Source: Physella acuta
Taxonomy: Eukaryota; Mollusca; Gastropoda; Physidae
Assembly: GCF_028476545.1 (NCBI RefSeq)
Contig: NW_026732690.1
Span: forward strand, 472,501-536,500
Length of the DNA stretch: 64,000 nucleotides
Reading direction: 5' to 3'
The position numbers and the translations under genes are program-made. How positions within the stretch are numbered: the first letter of the stretch is position 1; each line of letters begins with the position of its first letter. Positions 40,097 through 51,700 of this stretch are shown here, one piece after another. Below the pieces are notes generated by a model. It was not told the origin of the DNA. It searched no databases and was given only the letters and a program-made list of their open reading frames with translations.

Positions 40097-40425
40097 TCTC
40101 TATAATATATGAAGCAAAGTTGTTGGGTGCCCGACATCGGGCACTTCCCGGCGCCGCAGGCGCTTCAAATTTGGCAGGATTTTGCCTTGGGGCGACAGAA
40201 CACGGGGGCCGGTGCCGGTTGGCCTAAAGGTCTACGATGAGGGGGTCAAAACAGACCTCGACTGACCGGCGCCTTATATGAGCTATAAATCGAAAAAAAA
40301 AAATTGTCCACGTAGGAACCTCTTCATAACTCCTGAGGTCGTAGACCGACCCTCGGGCGAATTAATTAAGCATTCAAATTCTCAATGTTTTTGAAAGCCT
40401 AAGCGAAGCTGGGCAGCATGCCTAG
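40097..40425 (+). mobile_element. Helitron-like non-autonomous element
   Basis: Begins TCTCTATAATATATGAAGCA after an A and ends GCAGCATGCCTAG before a T, which fits Helitron insertion between A and T with 5' TC and 3' CTAG. A short hairpin (GCCTA ... TGGGC) lies about 7 bases before CTAG. The interior is GC-rich (CCCGGCGCCGCAGGCGC), unlike its neighbours. No Rep/helicase coding sequence. Its 3' end abuts a family C copy. Confidence 0.55.
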
Positions 40426-40426
40426 T

Positions 40427-41060
40427 ATAAAATAACAGGGGATGGGAACTCGGGCTATAGACATGATTTTTAATCCATTTTAAATACTTAAAGTTTTAAA
40501 AATAGAATAAAATCTCGTAGACAAATTAATTGCACACCAAGTGAACGCCAAATAAAAAAGCGCATAATAGTGCGCAATATTATTAGTACTTTTAAAATTT
40601 ACATTAGTTTTTTGAGAAATCGGAAATAGCGTAAATTACTACTTCCAGTCAACGGAAATTACTCGAAATTTAACAGAAGGTAGATAATTAGATCTTTTAC
40701 TTACATGTGAAATTTCATCTATCTATCTGAAATAGTACTCAAGTTATAGGCTTTTGAAAAATTCAAAGTAGGAAAAGTACCACTTCCGGTTATCGGAAAT
40801 CGCTCAAAAGTTGATAAGGATCTACGATTTTGATAAAATACTTATATATGAAATTTCATCAACCTAGCTGTAACGGTACTCAAGTTATCGTGTTTACACA
40901 CACACAGACAGACACACACACACAGATATACGGACAAGATTGCAAAATTATATTTTTCCATATTAGTGAGGTGTAAAACGTCGAGATTTGTAAAAATCTC
41001 GATTTTTTTTGCACGATTACAAGACTTTCTCTTTACTTCGTATATACGAGAAAGTAAAAA
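40427..41060 (+). repeat. repeat family C copy
   Basis: Runs from ATAAAATAACAGGGGATGGG through two related ~160-bp halves (each with AGTACTCAAGTTAT and ACTTCC(G)GT..CGGAAAT words) to the end ACTTCGTATATACGAGAAAG. It lacks the GGGAGTGATCTCCC hairpin end present in other copies. Confidence 0.8.
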
Positions 41061-41234
41061 GGTCTTTCCGGGGCGTTGAGCAAAAACAAAAAAATGTTCC
41101 AAAATCTATAGCGATGGCTGACTGACTTACGGACTGACACATTACCGGTAGCGTTATATTATATATTCTATAACTTGCATTTGATATGGATTCGTCTATT
41201 AATCTGGCTGGTATATTTATGTTTTGATGTTAAT

Positions 41235-41345
41235 TTATTTCTTCTTCTACGTTCTTAGTTTTTAGTGTTGGAAGGGATCAAACTCGGATTTTTTTTTTTG
41301 GATTACCAGCCATGAGCTTTTACAGACTTGACCCCTTTCCAACAC
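41235..41345 (-). mobile_element. SINE fragment, same family as 5355-5625
   Basis: TTCTTCTACGTTCTTAG, TAGTGTTGGAAGGGATC and CAGCCATGAGC match the 5355-5625 SINE in order, with an internal deletion. Confidence 0.55.
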
Positions 41346-41499
41346 ATTTAAGTATACGTGTATATGCGCCATTTATTTCGAGTAGAGATTATTTGTTTTG
41401 GCTTATATTGCATTCACCTGTTTTTCCTTTGTGTCTGTCTTTATTACGCGTTTTCTTTGATCACCGAGTATTTTGTCCTGTCTGGTGAGGGATATGTTT

Positions 41500-41695
41500 G
41501 TAGAGACACACAGACAGACAGACAGACAGACAGACAAAACAGACACACAGACACACAGACATACGCACAAGATTGCAAAATTATGGTTTTTTCCGTATCA
41601 GTGAGGTGTAAAACGTCCGAGATTTGTAAAAAATCTTTTTTTTTTTGCACGATTACAAGACTTTCTCTATACTTCGTATATACGAGAAACTAAAA
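41500..41695 (+). repeat. 3' end of a repeat family C copy
   Basis: CAGA repeat, CAAGATTGCAAAATTATG, GTGAGGTGTAAAACGTC and the terminal ACTTCGTATATACGAGAAA match the right third of family C. Confidence 0.75.
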
Positions 41696-41908
41696 AGTAG
41701 TAGGCTTTTTGTGTTAAAAACCTGCGAAGTGAAAAAAACAGCAAAAAGTAACGAAAAGTAGGGTCACAAAAATACAATATCTTTGTAAACTGCAAAGCGG
41801 ATTGTAAGCTGTGGGTATTTCCGAGATTATCGAAATTAGGATTATGAAACACATAAGAAGTCCAGCTTTACAATGATGTCAAATATAATATGATGACAGA
41901 TATAAAAC

Positions 41909-42124
41909 CAGTGTTTCTTCCAGACTTTTTTTCTCCGGGGGGGGGGGGGGGGGGGGGGGGGCACTTGAAATCTTCGGGGGGGGGGGGCGGTAAAACTATC
42001 TTCGGGGGGGGGGGGGGGGCGGACACTGTTAAAAGTATATATTTTCTATATAAATTATATTTCATTTCGTTCGCGGGCGGGGCGGGGGGGGGGGGCGGTA
42101 AAAAAAATTTCGGGGGGGGCTTAG

Positions 42125-42197
<73 letters not shown>

Positions 42198-42221
42198 AAG
42201 AGATGCCTGGAAGAAACTCTG
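41909..42221 (+). mobile_element. hAT-like MITE, family 1, with very long C run
   Basis: Ends CAGTGTTTCTTCCAGAC and GCCTGGAAGAAACTCTG. Five G runs and then a 72-base C run (42125-42196). Flanks ATATAAAAC and ATATTAAAAC are similar but differ by one base in length. The runs may not be of true length in the assembly. Confidence 0.8.
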
Positions 42222-43187
42222 ATATTAAAACTTTTGCTAGAGTGCTTATTAGAACGAAAAAAAAAATTAATTATTTTCTAAATAATAGGGTCATAAAAAT
42301 GGTAATTTAAACAAATAATTAATTTTTTCTCTCATTAAATTCTTAATACGAAAATGGACAAAGTATCCAAAAGTGCAAGAAACCCATCATGACGAACAAC
42401 AAGTAGTTTTGTGATTTTTTGCTTAGCATTTCCCCTTAAGTTTAAGGCAACTGTATAATGTATTTGCTTATGAATAATTGAATTAGAAAATATTATACAT
42501 AAAACTTCACACATAATTACTTTATATATACAGTTTGAATCGTGTGATTAATTTTTAAAAAATCACAATAAAGAAAACAAATACAACTGATGTGGCACCT
42601 CTATTTAAATTTACTTATGAGCAACGTAGTGGTGGGGAAATTTTGACACGGTCAACAACGTCATCACGATGAAGTAGTAGTAATCTTACAGTTTGGGCGA
42701 TAATGATTACGTTTCAAATTATATCAAACAGTTACAACCCCCCCCCCCTCCCCCATGGACCCCCTCTGTAAAAAAATATTGTCACAATACCACAGCTACT
42801 TATTTAAATCTATTTCTGTAATATATATTTGTGTATATATATTTTGTGTAATATATATGTATATTTAAAACAGTCATCTAAAAACTGACGCTATGTTCAC
42901 TCTGAGTTGGTTATCTCCCCCCCCCCCCCACACCTCACCACCACAATTGTGTAGAGCGACATTAATGTTACACCTAGGTATACACTGGGTTGAAAATTGA
43001 CCTAAAAAGAACGGACAGTGTTGAATGAAGTTTAACCCACCCCCACCCCCCCAAAACCACCCCAAACTGATCTGTTAAGTACTTGTAGAAATACGCGTAA
43101 TGCTGTACCAAAGTACCATGCCGCCAGAAAATTAGCTTTTCAAACGTAAAACACTGTGAATATTGTTTTTTGCAATTACCAGTAAAA
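42222..43187. other. no gene seen
   Basis: AT-rich with several C runs (for example 42917-42929). Overlapping G- or P-rich frames are shadows. Confidence 0.5.
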
Positions 43188-43195
43188 GGTGTGTG

Positions 43196-43364
43196 CAGTG
43201 TTTCTTCCAGACTTTTTTCTCCGGGGGGCGGGGCACTTGAAATCTTCGGGGGGCGGTAAACTTTCTTCGGGGGGCGGACACTGTCAAAAGTATATACTTT
43301 CTATATAAATTATATAAATTTCATTTCGTTCGGGGGGTGGAAGAGATGCCTGGAAGAAACTCTG
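43196..43364 (+). mobile_element. hAT-like MITE, family 1
   Basis: Ends CAGTGTTTCTTCCAGAC and GCCTGGAAGAAACTCTG, short G runs, and the conserved middle AAAAGTATATACTTTCTATA. Flanks agree at only 4 of 8, so no clear target duplication. Confidence 0.75.
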
Positions 43365-43429
43365 GGTTCAGAGGTCACCACAGCCCCGCGTCTTCCGTGT
43401 CACATGCTATGATAGTGGTCTGCCAAGAA

Positions 43430-43560
43430 AGCTCTATTTTTGTAGAGCTGATTGGTAGAATCGGTTACACGTCTGACTTGAGGCATGGAAGGCGAGGCGA
43501 TTTGGTGCCGTGTGGAATGGTAGGTTCGGAACCCGTCGGGTCTGTCTGTTCTGTCTTTAT
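43430..43560 (+). repeat. possible tRNA-like SINE piece
   Basis: AGAGCTGATTGGTAGAATCG has A-box-like spacing and GGTTCGGAACCC is B-box-like, but the distance between them is long (about 75 bases). Weak. Confidence 0.3.
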
Positions 43561-43589
43561 TTGGACTATATTCTGTACCTTTGTCTACC

Positions 43590-44800
43590 CTTGGCGTTGA
43601 AATATCACTTTATGTTTATATTGCTATTTCAGTTACAACGCCTGCTTCCACCCCTTACGCATGTGATGCCTCAGCTCTGGAGGTAGCCATAACACAGTAC
43701 TACACTGAACATCAACTTAAAATGATCCGCATGGTAATGATAACATCAGACGGAGCATCGGTTATGTTAGGCCGTAGAAAGGAATTAGCTGCTTTACTGA
43801 AGGCTAAGGTCCCACATCTTGTTGAACAGCACTGTGTTGCTCACCGAGAAGACTTGGCACTTTCTGATGCTTGGAAAGATGTTAGTTTGTTTAAACATAT
43901 TGAGGTTCTCTTACGCACGGTTTACACCTTATTTAGTCGATCTTCAGTTAAAAAGGGCGCACTTGAAGAATTGGCCAAGGTGCATGATATGGATGTAATT
44001 TCTTTTCGACCAATTCATGAAGTTCGTTGGTTGTCACGTCACTTTGCTGTAAGTGCTTTTGTTAGAAATCTTGATGTTTTAATTGCCTACTGTGAAGAAC
44101 AAGTCCAAGACTACAACAATGATCCTGTTTGTTGTTATGTTTTGAGATCATTAAGAGATCCCCTGTATCAAGTTGCTATTTATACCGTTAATGATGTATT
44201 AACTGAATTAGCTAATCTATCAATGTTGTTGCAGCGAAGTAATTTATCATCTATTGAAGCACATCAATTTTGCGTTTCTAAAATACGCAAATTAGGAGCA
44301 CAATACCTGAGTGAAGATGTTTATTGGAATGATAAAACCAAGAAAATTTTGAATGAAAACATAGGAATCGACACAAGACAAATCCCACACAGTTTATACG
44401 ATCAGTCTGCGATCATTTAAATGTAAGGTTTCCAGCAGATGAACTGCAGTTTTGGTCAGCTTTTGATCATACTGGTTTAAAAAAAATTGTGCATTTGATT
44501 TTGGCGTCAAAGAGATTAAAGAACTGTGCGGAAAGTACAAAGATCTGTTACAAATAAATGAAGAGTCAATTATCACGCAATGACTTCAAATTTCAGATCA
44601 GCGAAAAACTCAAATCAGGTTCAGTAAATTCACTATCCGAAATCGCAGGAGTTGCTTTAAATGATGAACAATTTAGCTCACTGGCAAAGTTAATTGACAT
44701 ATGCTGTACTTTTCAAGCATCCAGCGCTGATTGCGAGCGAGGTTTTAGTCTTATGAACAGCATTAAAGTGCAAGCACTTATGGTATTAACATTATTAACA
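43590..44800 (+). pseudogene. broken hAT-family transposase
   Basis: The frame at 43581-44420 includes MITSDGASVMLGRR, VEQHCVAHREDLAL, RPIHEVRWLSRH and a long C-terminal helical region. These are the hAT catalytic-core motifs (first Asp, the CxxH-like block, the W of RW), as in ZNF862/ZBED-like domesticated and mobile members. After 44420 the frame is lost; DELQFWSAFDHTGL continues in another frame, and 44558-44800 carries the C-terminal dimerisation motif SADCERGFSLMNSIK. At least two frame breaks and no N-terminal BED finger, so it is a dead copy. No terminal repeats were recognised. Confidence 0.8.
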
Positions 44801-45129
44801 TGATTGCATTACACTAACATAGTAAGTCGACCACATAACCTGTTGTCTAAATATAACTCTGAAAGTTTCTATTGTGTATTTTATTTTATTTTGATGGGAT
44901 TCGTATCTTCTTTTAATTGCATGCGTTTCACTAGTCCTACACATTATACTATTAATTTATCAAAATGCATGCCTTCATTACTCTGCTTAATTGTAAGCCT
45001 AAACATACATATTAACTTGCCCAAGTAATTTTTAGCACCGCGCACACAACCTATTTTTTGCACACACACTCTTGGCCCTTAGAGGGAACATTGGGAGGGG
45101 GGAGGTTGAGATGTTGCGACGTCACATTT

Positions 45130-45600
45130 TTGCATTATAAATAAACCGGGAGTGATCTCCCCAAAACTTTCTCGAATATTCTAATATAACACTACGGGGG
45201 ATGGCAACTCGGGATATAGACTTCTAGACATAATTTTTAATCCATTTTAAATACTTACATTTTTTTTAAATAGAATATAATCCCGTAGAAAAAAGAAATG
45301 CACACCAAGTGAATGCCAAATAAAGATGTGCTTAATAGTGCGCAATATTATTAGTACTTTATAAATTTACATGCGTTTTTTGAGAAATCGGAAATAGCGT
45401 AAATAAGTACTTCCGGTCAACGGAAATTACTCAAAATTTGAAAGAAGGTAGAGAATTAGATCTTTTACTTACATATCAAATTTCATTTATCTATCTGAAA
45501 TAGTACTCAAGTTATAGGCTTTTGAAAAATTAAAGTAGAAAAAGTACCACTTCCGGTTATCGGAATTCGCTCAAAAGTTGATGCGGATCTACGATTTTGA
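45130..45600 (+). repeat. repeat family C copy, 3'-truncated
   Basis: Starts ATAAACCGGGAGTGATCTCC and follows the family order to GATCTACGATTTTGA, then stops. It lacks the CGTATATACG end. Confidence 0.8.
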
Positions 45601-46054
45601 GTTCCTTTACAGCCAATCAATGTTTGTCTTACGAAAGTGAAACATCGGGTTATAACTTAGGCTTGATGAAAATAAATAGAAATGTAGCCTTAAACTCAAC
45701 AAATTATTTTCAAGTTCTCTGGATCTGCAACTTGTATAGCATTGATTCTAAAAATATTACATTTCTGAATTAATTTTAGGCTTAAGTTTTTAATAAAATG
45801 TTATCTTTTATTAGTTTTATGGTCCTAAATCTAAAAAAGCACATTTTTATTCCATGTCAACAACATTACGGAAGGAATCTGGTCAACTCGCTGGTGTCCA
45901 TTCAAAATTTTATACAGGATGTTGCCAGGTAGATCTCTACCTCTTATGGCTGTACGGACGATCAACTGGAGAATAGAGATCCGACCAAGTATCTACAGAG
46001 TGCAGTGCTGGTCTTGAGTTTTTTGGTAATTGTTTCGTAATTAGTAATTAGTAA

Positions 46055-46510
46055 TTATTAGATCTAGTTTCTAGAATCTAAGTCTAATTAATTGGAGTTA
46101 TTTCTCGTTTTAAAAAGGTAAGCTTTGGATTACTAGTCTAGAATCTTAATACTTTAAAGTAAAGGTTGTCAAATTTTTCTTCTAGATCTAGATTTCTAGA
46201 CTTAGATCTAGAGATCTAGATCTAGATCTAGATCTAGATTCTAGATCTACACTTTTTTAGAATCTAAATCTAGAGATCTAGATTTAGATCTAGATCTAGA
46301 TCTATATTCATTCTATGATAATTAGGAAAAATTTCCCAATAGGCCTAGTCTCTAATATCTAGATCTAGATCTATAGATCTAGAAATCTAGACCTTCTACT
46401 ATCTAGATCTAGATCTAGAAATCTAGATCTATCTAGATCTAGATAGGTCTAGATCTGATGTATTCTTAGTTATTCTAGATTTTAGATCTAGATCTAAAAT
46501 CTATATGATG
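46055..46510. repeat. dense TCTAGATCTAGATC repeat field
   Basis: Multiple runs of the 6-bp palindromic unit AGATCT/TCTAGA (for example 46195-46250, 46262-46305, 46355-46455) within about 450 bp. Confidence 0.85.
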
Positions 46511-46828
46511 TAGTATAGGCCCAGATAATTAAAATACAATATAGTAGGCCCCTAATGAAAGTAAAAAAAAAAACAAGAAGATAGTGGGCACACAGCTTAA
46601 TTTTTTTAAAAAGGAAAATGGTGTAGCCACTGTGCTTGCGATTCAACAATGAATTGTCTAAAAATTAGAGAACATGCAAGATTTTATAATTTTTATTGGA
46701 GTGCCAGCAAATGGAGTTTTTATAAATAAACTGCTGTGTATAATAGCACGGGTTGTAGACATTACCCACATGTTATTACCCCTCCCTCCCAACCATCCCG
46801 TAGTACAATCACCCCTTCCCACCCCAAC

Positions 46829-47150
46829 CAGTGGCGTAGCGAGGTCGAGTGTCACCCGGTGCGGCACTTAATGGTGTCACCCCCCAGTGGCGTAGAAACC
46901 CTTCCCTGCGCCTGGGACAAACTTTGGATTTGCGCCCCCCCCCCCCAAACTTTAGATTTGCACCCCCCTCAAACTTTCAAATTGCACCCCCCTCCACTCT
47001 TGGCTGGATTTGTCGAATTTGCTCTTAAAAGACTTTTTAACACTCGAATTAATCACTTAATTAAGTGGAATTATCATTTTTCTCTATATATTTTGCTATT
47101 TTTGCTTTGGTGTCACCCTGTGCGGTCCGCACCCCCGCGCTACGCCACTG
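46829..47150 (+). mobile_element. hAT-like MITE, family 3, with nested family 2 piece
   Basis: Ends CAGTGGCGTAGCGAGG and CGCGCTACGCCACTG are inverted repeats. GGTGTCACCC(C/T) words lie near both ends and AAAAGACTTTTTAACACTCG matches the middle of the 10361 copy. Flanks ACCCCAAC and ATCCCATT share 5 of 8. A family 2 fragment (CAGTGGCGTAG then AAACTTTGGATTTGCGCCCC units) sits at about 46885-46995. Confidence 0.7.
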
Positions 47151-47284
47151 ATCCCATTGTATAAGCCATTTACCCAGCTCCTTTGCTTGTCTATATCCTG
47201 CAGAAATAGCTTTGAATCAACAGAGCTAAATATTTGTTTGCTGAAAGGCTCGATATCTTCGTAAGCTTGCATATATATTTGCAT

Positions 47285-47310
47285 ATATATATATATATAT
47301 ATATATATTT
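47285..47310. repeat. short (AT)n run
   Basis: About 12 AT dinucleotides. The stretch 47310-47810 is AT-rich without a gene. Confidence 0.85.
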
Positions 47311-47812
47311 TAAATTAAACTAATTTAAATTTACTGTCTGTACAATAATACAGAAGCTGTCATGTACTATGGTAAGCAAAAATAACATTAAAACAAAATA
47401 CTTAATATATACGTAGATCTATACATAACTGGCGTAAATGTATTTTTTTAAACTAAATTTCAGCATTTTCACATATGTACAATGTAGTAAACACTAAGGC
47501 ATTTAAAATTTTATGTTATCTTGAATAAACTTTTACTTCTATAAAAAATTGCTTTTTCAAAATACCATATATGGCGGTGTGAGATTTTGTTTTACATGGC
47601 GTGGAGAGGTGATGCTAAAAATGATCACTCAGCCTCTTTGTCATATAGATTAGGCATTTTGAATTACACTGTTTTGATTCAGTACGACCACATCTGGACT
47701 TTTTCATCGTACTTGTTGAAATTCGCCATTTTTTAATGTTAATTCTTGCCATTGGAATCGAAGAATAAAATGTATTCGATATGAATATTTGAGTTGTATT
47801 TCATCTTTTATT

Positions 47813-47946
<134 letters not shown>

Positions 47947-47994
47947 TGCATCAAAATAAGTTTGCACACCACTGATCCCTTATAATAATATTCG

Positions 47995-48250
47995 TTATTA
48001 TAGATTTTAGAATATTCTAGATCTATAGAATCTAGGTCTGTTCCTTCATAAAGCCTAACGACTGAACCCGGGCTTAACTAGATATCTAAATCTACTATCT
48101 AGATTTAAGTAGATGATCTAGATCTATTATTATTTGGCCCTAGATTTTCTAGATCTATATTCTATATATTACTGTATAAGTGTATATTACTATAATTAAT
48201 TAAGTAAATAATTATTGATTAACTGGATCTAGATCAAGAGTCTATATATC
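47995..48250. repeat. diverged TCTAGAT-rich patch
   Basis: Scattered AGATCTA and TCTAGA words as at 46055-46510, more diverged. The stretch 48250-48750 shows no gene. Confidence 0.5.
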
Positions 48251-48757
48251 ATTAGGGTAAAACCAGCACTGTGATTTTTAGAAATTAGGCCCCAGTCACA
48301 CCCTACTTCTTATAAAACTACTAGATTCTAATCTGCTTCTGTGGTATCAACCACTGCTGTTCTTTGGAACAAAGAAGCAGAGGATTCATCTTTTGTAATG
48401 TATCACCCATTTGGCCTAGCAGGGAAGAGGTGAAAGAGGAATTAATCCTTAATTAATACTTGATCTTCTAATTCAGGTAGATATACTACAATATATAATA
48501 TAACCCTTTTTTATGATTAAATGATTAGCTGTGTGTTTTAATAGTTACTGCATTTTGGGATGACATTGCCAAGTAACAGATCATGGTTATTAATTTTAAA
48601 AAGTAGAGAATACATTCATTTTACTCAGCTGTAATCTGATTGAATGCTGCCCTAGAGCTGACTTTGCCAGGAATTTTTCCCATTTGTCTAAAATGACTTT
48701 TAAAATAAAAAATTATACATTAGAAACATAAAGAGTCTATTTAAATGCTTACAGATT

Positions 48758-51700
48758 ATGAGCAGCGTCAAGATGGATTGTAGTGGCTTTTGCCCCAACG
48801 CCTATTGCAGAAAAAGATTGTATTTCTCTGATCAGGATGGAGACATCAAATGCTTAGGCTGTGGCCAGATGATTAAAAAATCTTCTATTTGGAATTTGGA
48901 CTCTTTGTCAAAGGTTATATTATATAATGTACCCATTTGGAATTTTCTTTAGAGATTTTCTTCAAATATTACACCGAATTGTAATACCAAATGTTGTTTT
49001 TTACTTTCTTGACAAAAGTTTCAATTTAAACACTTTCAACAAAAAGTGTTTAAAAAGTTCTAGAGCTCTAGCCTTTTTTGTCACTAACAAATAAGAAGTT
49101 CGAGTTAAAAAGAACACATTAATTGGAACTTACAACATATATTTTCAATTTCCACAAGCATATTAACATTACAATTTCTAATGAAATTATATTCCTTGTA
49201 TAAGGGTTCTGATAGCTGTATGCTAATTTTGTTTTTCCACAGGAGATTGGTGAACTGTTCAAAATGTATTTGGAACTCAAAACAGCCTCAGACCAGCCAC
49301 ATGATGTTCATCATGAATCTTTCCCATGCTACCTTACGACAATGCTCTCCCCGCTACTGATAACCTGCGACATAGAAAAGGCTACTGAAAAGTAAGCACA
49401 AAAAGGAGTAAAGTGAATGCCTTTTGAGACACACTACATGCCACTTTCATATACAAAATCATTCAATCTTATCTCTTTATTAGTGATTAACAAAAATTCA
49501 AAACTATTTATATAAAAACACGTTAAGTGACGTACCCTCATTTTATGATTGGAAGATTATGGGTTTTGATGAGCGAACATCCAATTAGGAGGCAACTCTG
49601 TTTTCTGCCTTTTTACATTGAAATATTTTTCATTGTTTAAATCTTTAGGGCCAATATATTGAATGAGGAGTCTTTACTTGACATAGCACAGCTGAGTGAT
49701 GTAGCTTTCTGTATTGATGACAAAGATTTAATGGTACCAAAGTATGGAATAGATACGAGTGGGAGCTCCAGTTATCTTAGTGAGACTCTTAAAAGTATAA
49801 CGGTAATTATTGTAATATTTCCTTTAACCCTTTACAGGCCTATGTGCCACGGTCGCCTGAGAATTTTTTTGAGTGGTACAGTTTATTTTTAATGTATTTA
49901 ATTTTGAACTGGGTTATATTGAGTAAAGGAACAAAAAGAATTTAAAGAAACAATATATTTAAATATTAAATAGAATGGGAATTTCAGAAATCTGTGTTTA
50001 AGTATTGTAATCAAGATTTTATCATAATTGCAGCTGGACAATGAGAATGAAGAGCGTCTGGTTCCTCTTCATGCAGACGGAGATGGTCATTGTCTGGTGC
50101 ATGCTGTGTCGCGTGCATTAGTTGGGTTGCAAATGTTTTGGCATCCCTTAAGGTTGACTCTTATGAATCATTTAAGAAGAAACTGCAAGAAATACCAGCT
50201 GCAGTTTAAGGTATTTAATCATCTAGCAAATCATCTAATTTTATAATAAAACAATAGTTTTTCACTTTTACATTAGATAAAAATTACAAATATGAACATA
50301 ATTAACAGAATTTCATTTATTTCAAGATTGATAAAGAGGCCTAGATATTTACTATTGAACATAGCTGTCAGTATAGCATTTTTACTATGTTACATTATTT
50401 TTTTCTGTAGGATTTTATTGAAGATACAGAATGGAATACAATTATTAAAGAATGTGATCCAGATTTTGTCAACACAGAACATGCCGGATTGAGAAACATC
50501 CACATATTTGGTTTGGCTAATGTTCTAAAAAGACCTATTATTTTGCTAGATTCAATTGAGGGCATGTTAAGCGCTGGGGATTATTCAGGTAAAATTACTA
50601 AACTTTTAATCTTGAACCAGCTTTGTGTATATTGCTTTTTATTTTATTTTTTAACGTAAAATGTTTTTAATAAGTGCCGTGGTTGAAAAATGTTTTGTCT
50701 TTTCGCCCGGCTGTAGGGGAAGTAAAGTAGTTTTGATGCCCATGTTGGTAAATGGTTTATTAAAATTCAGAACCAGCAAGCTCGTTATATACCGTAAACA
50801 TCTAAAATGTAAATTAATAATCTTGTTTTAATATTCTGTAGGTGTGTTCTTACCGTACTTCTCTCCTCCATCTGAATGCAAAAATTCTAAAGGTATTTTG
50901 AATCCACCTTTATGTATTGCATGGAGTAGTCCTGGAAGAAATCACTTTATACCATTAGTAGGCATTAAAGGTTTGTTCTCTTCAATTTTACCCTATTGTG
51001 TATTATTAACATAAGATGAGTGAGAAGCCAGCACTGAATATAATTTAGAGATTTGTTGAGGTTTAGAGTTAAATATCCTAAAAGAATTCAATCGGAATCC
51101 AACTAGAAATAAACAGGGAGTGATCTCCCCTAAATTTTCTCAAATATTCTTTTATAAAACAACAGGGGATCGGATTCTGGATATAGTTATGATTTTTAAT
51201 CCATTTTGAATACTTAAACTTTTTAAAATAGAATAGCATCTCATAGAAAAAAGAATTGCACACCAAGTGAACGCCAAATAAAGATGTTCATAATAGTGTG
51301 CAATATTATTAGTACTTTATACATTTAATGCGTTTTTTGAGAAATCGGAAATAGCGTTAATTAGTACTTCCGGTCAACGGAAATTACTCAAAATTTGACA
51401 GAAGGTAGAGAATTAGATCTTTTACTTACATGTGAAATTTCATTATCTATCTTAAATAGTACTCAAGTTATAGGCTTTTGAAAAATTCAAAGTCGAAAAA
51501 GTACCACTTTCGGTTATCGGAAATTGCTCAAAAGTTGATAGGGATCTACGATTTTGATAACATACTTATATATGAAATTTCATCAACCTAGCTGTAACGG
51601 TACTCAAGTTATCGTGTTTACACACAGACAGACAGACAGACATACGGACAAGATTGCAAAATTATGTTTTTCCGTATCAGTTAGGTGTAAAACATCGAGA

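Noticed and set aside
40110-40290. Bacterial contamination or horizontally acquired gene
   Set aside because: The GC-rich stretch is short, has no long open frame and lies between Helitron-like ends.
40842-41102. Cysteine-rich small secreted protein (CVCVCLCVC)
   Set aside because: The Cys/Val run is a translation of a CA repeat inside family C; the same appears at 41444-41650, 51604-51876 and 60890-61117.
41868-42222. Poly-Pro/poly-Gly frames
   Set aside because: Shadows of G and C runs in a family 1 MITE.
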